Source: Saccharomyces mikatae IFO 1815 (taxonomy: Eukaryota; Ascomycota; Saccharomycetes; Saccharomycetales; Saccharomycetaceae). Taken from it: 64,000 nt of DNA. The notes beneath the pieces were generated by a model, which saw nothing but the letters and a program-made list of their open reading frames with translations, ran no database searches and had not been told where the DNA came from. Positions 9,863-22,106 of the stretch are shown here, one piece after another. The stretch is from NCBI RefSeq assembly GCF_947241705.1, contig NC_079261.1, positions 620,001-684,000 on the forward strand. Reading direction: 5' to 3'. The stretch's first letter is position 1; each line of letters begins with the position of its first letter. The position numbers were made by a program, and so were the translations under genes.

Positions 9863-11155
9863 TCATCTCTCAGCCTCTTCGCTTTGAGAAAGGCGGTATT
9901 TATAATATGCCAGAAAAGAGGCTAATAATGCTGTAAATGAAATAAGGGATACTTTTGGATCAATAAAAGACCTTTTAGGAATTTTCTTTTTCTTCAAGAA
10001 CGAATGGTTTCTTTGAAAAACTATAATTTTATTGTTGTCGTATAAATTTCCGACGCATTTCCAACCTTTTGACTCAATATCATTGATATCGTTTAAAGCT
10101 CTATCTGGTGGGTATCCGGAAGCATTGATGACGCCAAATAAATCTGTAAAGTTAATGTTAAAGACACCATAATCAAAATTGTTTGACAAAGTCACGCCTT
10201 TGTTGTTTACTAATGAGTGGAGTAGAATACTCTTTCCTTGGAGTACTTTGCTACTGTGACCAGCCTTTTCTTCCATTTTATTTATATTCAAAAAACCGCT
10301 CAATCCATTCTGTAAACGTTTCCATAAGAGACTAGGTTTCCTCTTGAATATAATGTTTCCTGCTGTCAATGATACTGTTTCAGGAAAAGATTCAGTTTTC
10401 CATTGATATGTACGAGTTTGAGATTTCTTTTTTTCATTGACCACATTTTTCCGATGTGCCTTCTTTTCAATATTCTGTAGATACCATTTTAAGGACTTTA
10501 CGTCGATGTTTACGTTTTTTGGTTTCAAGCTGTCCTCAGAAGTCCTATTATCGCCATTATTCTGTAAGTAAAACGATAATTTCTTGTAAACCTCTTCGTG
10601 ATCATTCATGTCTAAGTTTAAAGACTGTAGAAGTTCTTCAATATGCATCTTCTTGCTCGGATGAAGGTCCATATTTCCTGCTTTCCGAAGCTGTAGCTCA
10701 TTTTTTTTTTTTTCCTCTTGCGATGTTATGTCCCGAGGAATAGTAACATTTATGGGGCTTGCTGCCAAGTTCATTTCCTCCAATATGTCTTTGTCTGTCA
10801 ATCGTTGTGTTAGCAATGATTTATTAAGAAAAAGTACTTTAGTATGGAGAGACTTCTTCACATTTTTCTTCTCTCCCGCCTTTAATCCACAAACTAATTT
10901 TGTTATGAGGTTAACTTCCATTGGAGAGAAGTTAACTTTAATTTTGCCCATAGCAGACTGATATATTGCATTTTTGAAGGCTTTGATACGTACCGAATTA
11001 GGGGCCTTCAAATCAAACACATTAAACTCATCCTGTCCGGCAAATTTTGCAGTACTACCTCTTTTCTGAGATAAACTTCGTACACAACGCATGTATAGTT
11101 TAAATGCCAAGTTGCTCGTCCTTCTTTGGAGCACATATGTATACAATAATCTCAT
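9863..11155 (-). CDS. MRX4: Mitochondrial MIOREX-associated protein Mrx4
   Basis: Encodes 430 residues, the same length as S. cerevisiae YPL168W. The N-terminus is basic, Ser/Arg-rich and low in acids (RLLYTYVLQRRTSNLAFKL), as expected of a mitochondrial presequence. The middle is charged and probably poorly folded. A hydrophobic segment near residues 403-420 (SLISFTALLASFLAYY) looks like one C-terminal membrane span followed by a short charged tail. The S. cerevisiae protein associates with the mitochondrial ribosome (MIOREX complex), but its molecular job is not known. The gene converges on REV3 with a 79-bp spacer. Confidence 0.92.
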   Translation of the reverse strand: MRLLYTYVLQRRTSNLAFKLYMRCVRSLSQKRGSTAKFAGQDEFNVFDLKAPNSVRIKAFKNAIYQSAMGKIKVNFSPMEVNLITKLVCGLKAGEKKNVKKSLHTKVLFLNKSLLTQRLTDKDILEEMNLAASPINVTIPRDITSQEEKKKNELQLRKAGNMDLHPSKKMHIEELLQSLNLDMNDHEEVYKKLSFYLQNNGDNRTSEDSLKPKNVNIDVKSLKWYLQNIEKKAHRKNVVNEKKKSQTRTYQWKTESFPETVSLTAGNIIFKRKPSLLWKRLQNGLSGFLNINKMEEKAGHSSKVLQGKSILLHSLVNNKGVTLSNNFDYGVFNINFTDLFGVINASGYPPDRALNDINDIESKGWKCVGNLYDNNKIIVFQRNHSFLKKKKIPKRSFIDPKVSLISFTALLASFLAYYKYRLSQSEEAER

Positions 11156-11521
11156 TCTTCAACGGAATATTATCTCCTTCTTGGTTTTGAACCACACCAA
11201 AATTATGAAAGCAACTCTCAAAAGAAAACTAAACGAGGAAAAGAACTTGGTGTGATATTGGTCATAACCAAATTTGTTTTCAGTACCAAAAGCTAGAAAT
11301 CTATACCTACCTGTATATAGTAACAGCACTTTGATAATCATGGTACAACAAAATATCACTGTTACCCGTATACGATTGTTTTCTAGAAGAAAATTTCAGT
11401 AAATATTAAATTGAAGAGGTGAAAAAAAGTAAAAATTAATCGTTGAAGACATTCTCAATTCTAAAGAATGGGGAGCAAATTGAATCAATAGAAAGTCTGC
11501 ATTTCCTGTAGCAGCAGAAAA
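11156..11521. promoter_or_regulatory. MRX4-MEX67 divergent promoter region
   Basis: A 366-bp spacer between two divergent genes. It contains A/T runs (for example GGTGAAAAAAAG near 11419) but no motif I can assign with confidence. I see no additional gene. Confidence 0.5.
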
Positions 11522-13333
11522 ATGAGCGGATTTCATAATGTCGGAAATATCAATATGATGGCTCAACAACAAATGCAACAAAACAGGATAAAAGTCAGCG
11601 TAAGAAACTGGCAGAATGCTACCATGAACGATTTAATCAATTTTATAAGTCGGAATGTACGAGTGGCTATTCTTGATGCACATGTGGAAGGACCATTGGT
11701 TATTGGATATGTTAATTCAAAGACCGAAGCTGAATCATTAATGAAGTGGAACGGCGTTCGTTTTGCAGGCAGTAATTTGAAGTTTGAACTTTTAGACGGC
11801 AATGGAGCTTCTGCAGGAACTTCAGATACCATTTCATTTTTGAGGGGAGTACTACTCAAAAGGTATGATCCTCAGACAAAATTATTGAATTTAGGAGCCT
11901 TACATTCTGACCCTGAACTAATCCAAAAGGGTGTTTTCAGTTCTATATCCACTCAATCTAAGATGTTTCCAGCAATGATGAAATTGGCATCTACTGAAAG
12001 GAGTTTGATAGTAGAAAGTGTGAATCTTGCTGATAACCAACTAAAGGATATATCCGCAATTTCCACGTTGGCCCAAACATTTCCTAATTTGAAAAACCTT
12101 TGTTTAGCCAACAATCAGATTTTTAGATTTAGATCGTTAGAAGTTTGGAAAAACAAATTCAAGGACTTGAGAGAACTTTTGATGACAAACAACCCGATCA
12201 CCACTGATAAATTGTATCGCACCGAAATGTTAAGACTATTTCCGAAGTTGGTTGTACTAGATAATGTAATTGTAAGAGACGAACAAAAATTGCAGAGCGT
12301 TTATTCATTACCAATGAAGATCCAACAGTTTTTTTTTGAAAATGACGCATTAGGGCAATCATCTACTGATTTTGCAACGAACTTTTTAAACCTATGGGAT
12401 AATAACAGAGAACAGTTGTTAAATCTATACACGCCGCAATCCCAATTTTCTGTTTCTGTTGACTCCACCATTCCTCCTTCAACAGTAACTAACTCGGATC
12501 AAACTCCAGCATTTGGTTATTACATGTCATCTTCGCGTAATATATCCAAGGTATCCAGCGAAAAATCCATCCAACAAAGATTATCAATTGGACAAGAATC
12601 TATCAATAGTATATTCAAGACATTGCCAAGAACGAAACATCATTTACAGGATCAACCTAATGAGTACTCCATGGAAACAATTAGTTATCCTCAAATTAAT
12701 GGGTTCGTCATTACGTTGCACGGATTTTTTGAAGAGACTGGCAAACCTGAGCTTGAACCTAACAAGAAAACGGGGAAAAACAACTATCAAAAGAATAGAA
12801 GATACAACCACGGTTACAATTCCACATCCAATAACAAATTATCCAAAAAATCCTTTGATAGAACGTGGGTAATTGTTCCAATGAATAATAGTGTCATAAT
12901 TGCATCTGATCTATTAACCGTGAGAGCATATTCCACGGGGGCTTGGAAAACCACATCTATTGAAGTACCACAGCCAGTACCACAACAACCTTCAGCACTA
13001 CCACAGGTCGCAAGCATGAGCGCAAGCATGAACCCAACTATAACGACACCACCCCAACCACAGCCTTCGGTTGTACCAGGGGCAATAAACATGCCCGGTA
13101 CGCCCCAGGGACCGATGGTCATGGCACCCACGTTGCAACTACCACCGGATGTCCAGTCGCGGCTAAATCCCGTACAACTCGAGCTGCTGAATAAACTGCA
13201 TTTGGAAACGAAATTGAATGCAGAATACACGTTTATGTTGGCGGAACAGAGTAACTGGAACTACGAAGTTGCCATAAAGGGCTTCCAGAGTAGTATGAAT
13301 GGCATTCCCAGAGAAGCATTTGTACAGTTCTAG
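11522..13333 (+). CDS. MEX67: mRNA export receptor Mex67
   Basis: Encodes 603 residues (599 in S. cerevisiae, as I recall). Mex67 pairs with Mtr2 and carries mRNA and pre-60S subunits through the nuclear pore. Order of domains: an N-terminal RNA-binding fold (to about residue 110), four leucine-rich repeats (about 160-270, including NLADNQLKDIS and NLKNLCLANNQIF), an NTF2-like Mtr2-binding domain (about 280-490, with the yeast insertion rich in Asn and Lys), a Pro/Gln-rich linker (about 495-550) and a C-terminal UBA-like domain that binds FG repeats (about 550-603, ending REAFVQF). The folded parts are nearly identical to S. cerevisiae. The linker carries most of the differences and accounts for the extra residues. 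Confidence 0.98.
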   Translation: MSGFHNVGNINMMAQQQMQQNRIKVSVRNWQNATMNDLINFISRNVRVAILDAHVEGPLVIGYVNSKTEAESLMKWNGVRFAGSNLKFELLDGNGASAGTSDTISFLRGVLLKRYDPQTKLLNLGALHSDPELIQKGVFSSISTQSKMFPAMMKLASTERSLIVESVNLADNQLKDISAISTLAQTFPNLKNLCLANNQIFRFRSLEVWKNKFKDLRELLMTNNPITTDKLYRTEMLRLFPKLVVLDNVIVRDEQKLQSVYSLPMKIQQFFFENDALGQSSTDFATNFLNLWDNNREQLLNLYTPQSQFSVSVDSTIPPSTVTNSDQTPAFGYYMSSSRNISKVSSEKSIQQRLSIGQESINSIFKTLPRTKHHLQDQPNEYSMETISYPQINGFVITLHGFFEETGKPELEPNKKTGKNNYQKNRRYNHGYNSTSNNKLSKKSFDRTWVIVPMNNSVIIASDLLTVRAYSTGAWKTTSIEVPQPVPQQPSALPQVASMSASMNPTITTPPQPQPSVVPGAINMPGTPQGPMVMAPTLQLPPDVQSRLNPVQLELLNKLHLETKLNAEYTFMLAEQSNWNYEVAIKGFQSSMNGIPREAFVQF

Positions 13334-13582
13334 TAGTATTGCTTCCTGTTTCCGCGGTACAATATTACGAAATTATACAGCTCAAGCTTTTTTTCGTTAT
13401 TCTCTGAATACCAAAATACTTTGTATACTCTGTACTAATTCATAAATATGTTACTATTTCTATACAGCCGTTATATAGAAGATCCCTCGATAATATATTA
13501 TATACATTATATCATCACGATGTCATTTCTCCTTTTTCCCCTGGTGTGTGCTATTAATAAATAATGTGCTGTGCTCGATACG

Positions 13583-14041
13583 TCATACGTTCACGCCCGG
13601 CTCTGGAATCAAAGTACCAATGCAAGGATACTTGTTTTCAAAATGCTCTTGCCACTCATCCAGCGCATCGATCTGTTCTCTGGTCAGATCATTTAAGGAA
13701 TCGATAGGCTGGTCCCAATCCTTGATAACGTCCAGATCGAAAGAGTTTAAAGCCAGACCACGCGAAGCATCATGGCCTGCAAAGTTAGTGTATGGCCCAC
13801 TGGGACCGTAAAACTGCCTTCCCCTTGTACAGTCGTAGACTTTGCCCCTAATAGCAATGAATATTTTCTCATCATCATGCCCATTGAATTTTGAAAGTGT
13901 TCTGGGAAAAAAATTACCAGCTACCACTGGTTCGCTAGGTTTGTTGGAGTCGTTCGTATTCGAGCCTCCGGATCCGGTGAGACCAGTTGGATCCTCACTT
14001 GTTTTAACACCCCCAAATAGCAAGTTTTTAATGAAGGACAT
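13583..14041 (-). CDS. DAP1: Heme-binding membrane-associated progesterone receptor family protein Dap1
   Basis: Encodes 152 residues from the ATG at 14041. An in-frame ATG ten codons upstream (14071) would make the protein longer than S. cerevisiae Dap1 and I reject it. Dap1 is a small MAPR/cytochrome b5-like heme protein that supports the sterol P450 Erg11 and resistance to DNA damage and azoles. The domain runs from about 40 to 145 ([19 protein letters not shown], then [20 protein letters not shown], which is the MAPR signature). Tyr residues in the region that ligate heme in this family are present. It converges on MEX67 with a 249-bp spacer. Confidence 0.96.
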   Translation of the reverse strand: MSFIKNLLFGGVKTSEDPTGLTGSGGSNTNDSNKPSEPVVAGNFFPRTLSKFNGHDDEKIFIAIRGKVYDCTRGRQFYGPSGPYTNFAGHDASRGLALNSFDLDVIKDWDQPIDSLNDLTREQIDALDEWQEHFENKYPCIGTLIPEPGVNV

Positions 14042-14907
14042 TCGCTCTCTGTATTCTTCCAATATGTCCACTCGACGATCTAGCTCAGGCTGTTTGATTT
14101 ATAATCACCTATATAAGATATCTAAACCCTTCGAAGTATATATCATTCTGGAAACATCGAGCTTAACACAATACGATTCAACAAAAAAAATGAGAAGACG
14201 CACTGATGTCTTGTCGTTAAGAAACCAAAGAACGCGGGCACTACGACCGCCTTATTTCCGGTTGGAAACGAACAGAATGGTAGGAACGAAGAAAAGCAGA
14301 CTAGTAGAAAATAAGCTTAAATTACGTTAGGTAGCCCAAGATATTCTGCTCTTGCCATACCTCTGCTATATGTACATTCCATAACGAACGCACAGTTATT
14401 TCTACCAAAACTGGGGGTCATGGAAGAGCGATAGACTTGATTTTCATCGTCCATTACTATCCAAGCAAAAACTTCGTTCTGCTACACCTCAAACTATTCA
14501 ATATATATTGCATATATATTCTGTGCGCTTCCTCTAGTAACATCCCGTCTTGGTGACGGAAAGGGTCGAATCTTGAATAAAGTCTACTCTTGACCACTGT
14601 TTATTTAGCCGCTTTGATGTTTTGGAGCTTGGCACGCTCCGTGTATATTTCCGTTTTCTCATATTGGAGGCAGAACACCATAGTAAGCGCCCAGTTGTAG
14701 CAGAAAGAACACTGTTTAGAGTAGGTAAAGTTGGCAGAACAATTGGTGAGAGTAGACTGGAGGGGGCGAGAAGTACGAAGCTATAGAAGCACGCAGTGTA
14801 CGCAGTGTATATGAGGTTGATATCTCGCCTTCGCATCTATATAGTAGACACATAGATACGTAACATATACAACTACATTTTAGTGCAACAAAGTTTTGCA
14901 CTTAAAA
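14042..14907. other. Intergenic region between DAP1 and the dead OYE3
   Basis: 866 bp holding the DAP1 promoter and the former OYE3 promoter. ORFs here are short and have no recognisable relatives. A TTACGTTA octamer at 14322-14329 is close to a Yap1-type site, but one near-match is weak evidence. I see no tRNA or LTR. Confidence 0.5.
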
Positions 14908-16027
<1,120 letters not shown>

Positions 16028-16433
16028 CAATAAGCAACATATATGTACACATGTTCCCGTATCCCACCATTCCTCTAATAAAATGAGTCTCATGCACGTA
16101 GTACGATGCATCAACCGCTATGACTTAGCGATATAGAAGTAACCTCATGTTTTGTTTTCAGATATTCTAACAGCTTATTCAAGCCAAAAAAAAATCAAGT
16201 GTTTATCCATATGGTTCACTTTAATCACGTTCGCGCGTTGTGCAAAGGGAATAATAGAATGAATTTTCAAGCCTGCAAGCCCATGAACGTAGATCCATGT
16301 ATATGAGTCTAGTCAAAGAAGAGGGTTCTCGATAGTAGGAATAGGCGTGATTCGAGCGTGAACAGCATTCGTATAGTCTGAGGGTTTTTAGTTTATAGTA
16401 TCTCCACTTTGGTTTTTTCTTTTTTCCTCTTAG
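16028..16433. promoter_or_regulatory. Spacer between the OYE3 remnant and COX10
   Basis: 406 bp that should carry the COX10 promoter. It includes a T-rich tract (TGGTTTTTTCTTTTTTCCTC) immediately before the COX10 ATG. I see no gene. Confidence 0.5.
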
Positions 16434-17822
16434 ATGAGTTACTTTCCTCGAACATCTGCTCATTTGATGAGAAATGTTCTTGTTCCAAATAAAAGAAAAA
16501 TATATCTACGAATTAGTACACAAATACATGATACCCCAATACAAATAAGATTTAGTGGAGCTCGTCATATTAGTGGGAATCATGGGGGAAAGCAACAACA
16601 TATAAATACTGCGCCGATTGAATTCACCCCCAATTTTGGGTATGGTGATAGAGCCCTTAGATGCAACAAAACGGTTGAGTCTACTGCCATGAAGACTCTC
16701 AGATGCACGGATGATATCTCAACTTCGAGTGAAAGCGAAACTTCTACCGGCTCGAGCACACAATTGCCTTTCAACGTTAAGCTAATAGATCCAAGCGTAA
16801 GAAAAGCAAAGAAATCATCTCATTCAGCCAGTCAAAGACTGGATCTGAAAACTTTAAAGAAGAAGATAATTATCCCGTATCTCCAGTTGACCAAACCGCG
16901 ACTTACCATCCTAGTGATGTTAAGTGCTATTTGCTCGTATGCCTTATCTCCCTATCCAGCCTCGGTCAGCGAACTGTTATGTCTGACAGTAGGTACGACG
17001 CTTTGTTCTGGTTCTGCAAATGCTATAAATATGGGCAGAGAACCAGAATTTGATAGACAGATGGTGAGAACGCAAGCGAGGCCCGTGGTTAGGGGTGACG
17101 TTACACCTACTCAAGCGTTCGAATTTTCCGCAATTATCGGAACACTGGGAGTATCTATCTTATACTTTGGAGTTAATCCTACAGTTGCTATTCTTGGCGC
17201 TTCCAATATCGCGTTATATGGCTGGGCCTATACATCTCTGAAAAGAAAGCATATTATCAATACATGGCTAGGTGCCCTAGTAGGAACCATTCCTCCGCTG
17301 ATGGGATGGGCAGCAGCAAGCCCACTCTCCCATCCAGGATCTTGGTGTCTTGCCGGTCTACTCTTTGCTTGGCAATTTCCACATTTTAATACGCTGAGTC
17401 ACAACATTCGAAATGAATACAAGAATGCTGGATACGTTATGACTGCTTGGAAAAACCCGCTGTTAAACGCTCGTGTATCATTGAGATATTCTATGTTGAT
17501 GTTTCCTCTATGTTTTGGATTATCTTACTTTAATATTACAGATTGGTATTATCAAATAGATTCCGGACTTGTAAATGCATGGTTAACCTTCTGGGCTTTC
17601 AAATTTTATTGGCAACAAAGAATAAACTATTCCGCTAAAACATTAAAGGATAACGTTAAATTTAATAAAGGCTTGAGTGTAGCCAACATTTATGCAAGGA
17701 AAACGTTTATGGCTAGTGTATTACACCTACCAGCAATTTTAATATTAGCTATTATACATAAAAAGGGCCGCTGGGATTGGATCTATCCCGGTGAGGCAAA
17801 GCGACCACAGGAACGAATTTAG
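16434..17822 (+). CDS. COX10: Heme O synthase (protoheme IX farnesyltransferase) Cox10
   Basis: Encodes 462 residues, the same length as in S. cerevisiae. Cox10 adds a farnesyl group to heme b in the mitochondrial inner membrane, the first step toward heme A for cytochrome c oxidase. An N-terminal basic, acid-poor stretch (to about 40) is the mitochondrial presequence, followed by a divergent linker to about 140. The UbiA-type prenyltransferase core begins at LQLTKPRLTIL and has the aspartate-rich substrate motif in its Cox10 form (NAINMGREPEFDRQMVRT, about 197-214), then several membrane spans. It ends in the basic RWDWIYPGEAKRPQERI. Nothing is missing. Confidence 0.98.
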   Translation: MSYFPRTSAHLMRNVLVPNKRKIYLRISTQIHDTPIQIRFSGARHISGNHGGKQQHINTAPIEFTPNFGYGDRALRCNKTVESTAMKTLRCTDDISTSSESETSTGSSTQLPFNVKLIDPSVRKAKKSSHSASQRLDLKTLKKKIIIPYLQLTKPRLTILVMLSAICSYALSPYPASVSELLCLTVGTTLCSGSANAINMGREPEFDRQMVRTQARPVVRGDVTPTQAFEFSAIIGTLGVSILYFGVNPTVAILGASNIALYGWAYTSLKRKHIINTWLGALVGTIPPLMGWAAASPLSHPGSWCLAGLLFAWQFPHFNTLSHNIRNEYKNAGYVMTAWKNPLLNARVSLRYSMLMFPLCFGLSYFNITDWYYQIDSGLVNAWLTFWAFKFYWQQRINYSAKTLKDNVKFNKGLSVANIYARKTFMASVLHLPAILILAIIHKKGRWDWIYPGEAKRPQERI

Positions 17823-18139
17823 CATCAGTACAATGAGATTAAAAGACAATACTCAAAGAGCAAGTCAATACTCTTGTAAATATATATATTTGAACTATTT
17901 TTTTTATATCGGTTACAAATATTGTACATACACATATAGTTTATTCAAGAAAAGAATCGGTAATTAAAAATTTAGTGGGCAGCCCTAGTCCACACCAACA
18001 TTCAGATATTTTTGAACGTTACTTCATACTTTCATATATACAGGCCAGATATAACTATTTTTACTGCATGAACAAGGAATGGGGACTACTAATGAAAATT
18101 ATATTAAAAATAGAATAAAAAATACGAACTTATGTCCGT
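17823..18139. other. COX10-MRPL40 convergent spacer
   Basis: 317 bp between two 3' ends. It is rich in TATATA and T-runs, which suits yeast 3'-end processing signals for both genes. Nothing else is seen. Confidence 0.5.
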
Positions 18140-19033
18140 TTATTCTGCTTTTTGTTTCTCTAAGAATTCAAATACCTTCGCCCCGATAGCTTCCATGTCT
18201 TCTTCGGTTAATTTGGGTATTTCCCTTTGAGCCAACTGCTCTTTTTCTGCCAATTGACTTTTCTTTACATCTGTTAAAGGCATTTGTGGTGCTACCAACT
18301 TTGCTATATCTTTCGCTGTCAAGGTACCCGTTTTATACTTAGAATGAGGATTACGAATACTTGGTATTGCCGCTTTTGGAATAGGCCTTCTCACCACAGA
18401 ATCAACCCAAAAAGTTTGCTCTCTGGCAATTGCAGGATCAGTGGCCAAGTCTGTTTGCACATCAATTGGGTCTGGTTTTGGCCATGGAATGACCAAGTCT
18501 GGTTGACCCTTCACACATCTGTATGGCATTACCTTTTTGTAGTCGGCATCATAATATGAACCATTAAAGGATATTTCCCTCACTGCCACCGTTCTTGACT
18601 TTCCTGGGGCATTTTCATCGTCGATGTCAGCAACCAATCTCAAATCTTTTCCTAAAATTGAAATTGGAATTGTGATCATGTGTGAAGTTTGGCCTTCAAG
18701 CCAAAATTGCTTAGGAACAGGAACCGTCTTTGTAGGGCCATTTTCGTCTAATATAAAGGCATTTGTTCTTTTATCAAATGATTTAATTACCGCTATATTT
18801 CCCTTGGAGGCTCCCTTCATTACAACTACTCTGTCGCCAGGTAAAAACTTCCATTCTCTTTCATTCTTAAAACTAGTTTCCTCATCTACTTCTTTCAAGT
18901 CTGACTTCATGAACTCAGGAGTAGATCTCTTAATGAACTTTTGACTGTGGGGAAGAAATTTCTTGGGTCGATTTCCCAACCGCTTCATGACACGTGATGC
19001 AACGTTTGATAGATGTTGGTAGCTTCCAGACAT
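18140..19033 (-). CDS. MRPL40: Mitochondrial large-subunit ribosomal protein uL24m (Mrpl40)
   Basis: Encodes 297 residues, matching S. cerevisiae YPL173W in length. It is the mitochondrial relative of bacterial L24, which binds 23S-type rRNA near the exit tunnel. The KOW domain is at about 66-95 ([19 protein letters not shown]). The N-terminus is basic, as expected of a mitochondrial import signal. The C-terminal extension (about 200-297, ending EFLEKQKAE) is typical of fungal mitoribosomal proteins. It diverges from NIP100 with a 366-bp spacer. Confidence 0.96.
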   Translation of the reverse strand: MSGSYQHLSNVASRVMKRLGNRPKKFLPHSQKFIKRSTPEFMKSDLKEVDEETSFKNEREWKFLPGDRVVVMKGASKGNIAVIKSFDKRTNAFILDENGPTKTVPVPKQFWLEGQTSHMITIPISILGKDLRLVADIDDENAPGKSRTVAVREISFNGSYYDADYKKVMPYRCVKGQPDLVIPWPKPDPIDVQTDLATDPAIAREQTFWVDSVVRRPIPKAAIPSIRNPHSKYKTGTLTAKDIAKLVAPQMPLTDVKKSQLAEKEQLAQREIPKLTEEDMEAIGAKVFEFLEKQKAE

Positions 19034-19399
19034 GACGTATTACTGGCCGTATTGGTAATAATATCCTCGGTTGGTTAATCAGCTCTATCTGATGGCCCTT
19101 CTTTAATGGTCATGCTAATGGCGAGTATTTGAATCTAGCATGTTATTATTTTTCATATCATTTTTCAACGGGGTATTTTGGAATAACAAAAAAAATGTAC
19201 ACCAGTTGGAAGGTCATTGGGTATTATGTATGTTTTGGCTGTAACGTGATTTTAGTCTAGTTTCTACCTATAAATTTGAGATACAACTGTATAAAACTAC
19301 TTACATGCTGCGTCATTATATGCTGAACTTTACTTTTGAGTAGTTTCTAATCCTATTTCAGAATCGATTTTCAAAATTTAGTAATTCAGCTTCGAACAA
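19034..19399. promoter_or_regulatory. MRPL40-NIP100 divergent promoter region
   Basis: 366 bp shared by two divergent genes. AT-rich, with an A-run near 19188-19194. I see no assignable site or extra gene. Confidence 0.5.
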
Positions 19400-22024
19400 A
19401 TGCACAATGCCCACGTTCAAAACGAAGCTCAAATACGGGATATAAACTTACAAGATATCGTTTTAGTTAACGAGATAAGGGGTCGGGTAAAGTTTATTGG
19501 GGAAACACAATTTGCAAAAGGAAAATGGTATGGTATTGAACTGGACAAACCTTTGGGAAAGAATGATGGAAGTGTCAATAGTATCCGTTACTTTAATATT
19601 GACGGAGATAAAAAAAAATCTGATGGTGCATATTATGGGATTTTCTGTAGAAGGAATGCTTTGCAGTTGTATGAAGTAACTAAAGATGAGCATGGTTCGC
19701 TTAATGGCGACACAGCGCTGGAAACAATCAAAGGCCTTCGAGCAGAATGTGAATCATTGACGTCCGAGTTAAACAAGAGTAGACTAGAGAAAGAGCAATT
19801 GAAATTTTCTATTGAGAACCTAAGTATGAATGAAACTGAATTGTTGTCTAAGACTGCAAAATTGAATAAACTGGTTGAAAAATTCCAAGTGGAAAATGGC
19901 GGCATGAAAACTCGTTTAGAACAATTGGATGAACTATTAAATACTTCAAATGGTTTATCAACACATAATGTTGACGCTAACATACTGGGAGAAAGAAACC
20001 ATCTTCTACAAGGGTTTCTTGAACAAACAAAAATATCATATGACGAAACTATGAAAGCACAGGAGGATTTACTTGAGGAAAATACTCAATTGTTGGAAGA
20101 AAATGCAGTACTATCCAAAAAAATATCAGATCTAGGCCTGACTTTGCAGGAGACTAATACCACAATCAGTGACCTTGTCCTACAAGTTGAAGCTCAAAGC
20201 AAATCTTCTGATATTATCGAAAGGTTAACAAATGATAACGTTTCACTCAAATGTGATATAAAAGTCTTAAACGGTCAGTTAGAGGAACTATACGCAAAAG
20301 AAAAGCTGGAAGAAAATATAAGAATTACTTACGAGCAACTCGAACAAGAATTGAGACTACAATCAAGTGATTTGCAACATGCTTTAGAAAGCAAAAAGGT
20401 GTTGGCAGAAAAGTATATTGAGGAAAACGCGAAACTAAGAGAATCTTTGGAATCCTTTCAAGCAAAGGCAACTCAAAAAATGCAAGGTCTTGAACTAAAA
20501 GTAACATCATTACAGGAGAAATTATATCAAAATAAACTGCTGAAAGAGTTTTACGAAGTTTACGAGTCGTTTTCACAACCAAATTTGCGGATTCTTTCTT
20601 CTCAATTGCAATATTTAGCTCAAAGAATAGAAAGTGAAAACACAGTAAACTTTTCTCTTGAGAATATTCAGATTTACACGGTTCTGAAAGTGTTAAGTTC
20701 CATCAGTTTTACATTATACATGCAATCAATCGAAAATGTCTCTGAACACTTAGAAGTAACAATAAAATTGTTTAAAGAAAGCATTACTCCGATTTCTATG
20801 TGGCTAAGTGAGTTTATGGAGCGAAAGTTCTCTTCAAAACAAGAACTTGCTTTCTCTATTTGCAATTTTTTAGAAGAGAACGACTTTCTCGATAAAGATG
20901 TATCTCTAATACTACGAATACTTCATCCAATCTTTGAAAACACTATTCCGAAGCTGCTCGCATTTTTCAGAGCAAGCAATAATTTAAATGATGATGATGA
21001 TGCGTTATGCTTTATTGGTTCTCTTTACGAAACTTCACTTTCTTACACTGCTACAATCAGCACACTTCTCAGGAAGGAAGAAGTTTTGAAGCAAAACAAT
21101 AACTGGCTTTGGTGTCCTGGTTGTACTATAATTTTGTCTTCTGTTTTGACAAAATTTTTCACAGATACAATTTTTTTGCAACAAGGATATGATCATATTT
21201 ATGTTTTGGAAAAACTAAGGGCATTTTTTAAAGAAATAGAGCCTCTGCTTAAAGACACCACCATATCTTCTAAACAACCCGGTAAACTATCAGTTAGTTC
21301 AGAGAGTGTTTATATTAATGGGGAAGACAATTCTCCAGATTCGTCCCTGAGTGATCATTTGAATGAAGAGAATATTCATTTAAAAGAGTTATTACTTCAA
21401 AAGGAAAACATGCTAACTGAGTTGGAAACAAAAATCAAAATTTTCATCGGGAGAGATTCAGAAAGAAAAGCCCTTGAAAAGACAATTAAAGTACTACAGA
21501 TAGAGTTAAATAACAAAAAAGAGGAAACTTGTTGCAAATCAGAAATGCTAGAAAAAATGAAAGAAGAAAATGCCAATTTATTAAATTGTTTGAAAGATAG
21601 GGAGCTCAACCTGTATCTAACACAGGACGATAGTAGATTAAACAAAATTTACCTAGAAAAAGAGAAAGCAGATAGAGTAAACTTAATCTCTGAGATCATG
21701 GAACTAAAAGAAACCGTAAAGCGACAAATAAAAGAAAAGAAACAGTCGAGTATTGATTTCAGCTGGTTAGATGAGTCTCCAACCACCAAAGATAAGCAAC
21801 TATCTAACGGACAAGGTTACCACTGTTTAAGTTGCCTCGGAATAAAAATAGCCAACTTCGTGAGTGCCTCAAGGATTTTAGATTTGGACTTTAACCAATC
21901 TCTTCAGGAAGGTGAACTATCACATGAACGCAGCAGTTCATACATCGCGTACGTTAAGCGCAAGAGAAAAAACATTCGACTCGAATATCGAAATATTACA
22001 TCATATAAAAAATTATGGCAATAA
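19400..22024 (+). CDS. NIP100: Dynactin large subunit Nip100 (p150-Glued relative)
   Basis: Encodes 874 residues (868 in S. cerevisiae, as I recall). Nip100 is the large dynactin subunit. It binds microtubules and dynein and moves the mitotic spindle into the bud neck. A CAP-Gly domain lies at about 25-80 (GRVKFIGETQFAKGKWYGIE, then GIFCRR), though the canonical GKNDG is followed by SVNSIRYF, as in the yeast protein. Long coiled-coil heptads run from about 105 to 390, then a less regular helical region to about 640, then a second coiled coil (about 655-790). The C-terminal tail is basic. The gene converges on SPT14 with an 82-bp spacer. Confidence 0.95.
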   Translation: MHNAHVQNEAQIRDINLQDIVLVNEIRGRVKFIGETQFAKGKWYGIELDKPLGKNDGSVNSIRYFNIDGDKKKSDGAYYGIFCRRNALQLYEVTKDEHGSLNGDTALETIKGLRAECESLTSELNKSRLEKEQLKFSIENLSMNETELLSKTAKLNKLVEKFQVENGGMKTRLEQLDELLNTSNGLSTHNVDANILGERNHLLQGFLEQTKISYDETMKAQEDLLEENTQLLEENAVLSKKISDLGLTLQETNTTISDLVLQVEAQSKSSDIIERLTNDNVSLKCDIKVLNGQLEELYAKEKLEENIRITYEQLEQELRLQSSDLQHALESKKVLAEKYIEENAKLRESLESFQAKATQKMQGLELKVTSLQEKLYQNKLLKEFYEVYESFSQPNLRILSSQLQYLAQRIESENTVNFSLENIQIYTVLKVLSSISFTLYMQSIENVSEHLEVTIKLFKESITPISMWLSEFMERKFSSKQELAFSICNFLEENDFLDKDVSLILRILHPIFENTIPKLLAFFRASNNLNDDDDALCFIGSLYETSLSYTATISTLLRKEEVLKQNNNWLWCPGCTIILSSVLTKFFTDTIFLQQGYDHIYVLEKLRAFFKEIEPLLKDTTISSKQPGKLSVSSESVYINGEDNSPDSSLSDHLNEENIHLKELLLQKENMLTELETKIKIFIGRDSERKALEKTIKVLQIELNNKKEETCCKSEMLEKMKEENANLLNCLKDRELNLYLTQDDSRLNKIYLEKEKADRVNLISEIMELKETVKRQIKEKKQSSIDFSWLDESPTTKDKQLSNGQGYHCLSCLGIKIANFVSASRILDLDFNQSLQEGELSHERSSSYIAYVKRKRKNIRLEYRNITSYKKLWQ

Positions 22025-22106
22025 TTTAGCACGTCTATAAAATTTACGTATGATAATAAAGTACTTGGCCCTACTTTATCTTAACTCCATCCCCCTTTTA
22101 CATATT

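Noticed and set aside
14534-14901. Overlapping minus-strand ORFs of 61-100 codons upstream of the OYE3 relic
   Set aside because: No S. cerevisiae counterpart known to me, and they lie in former promoter sequence.
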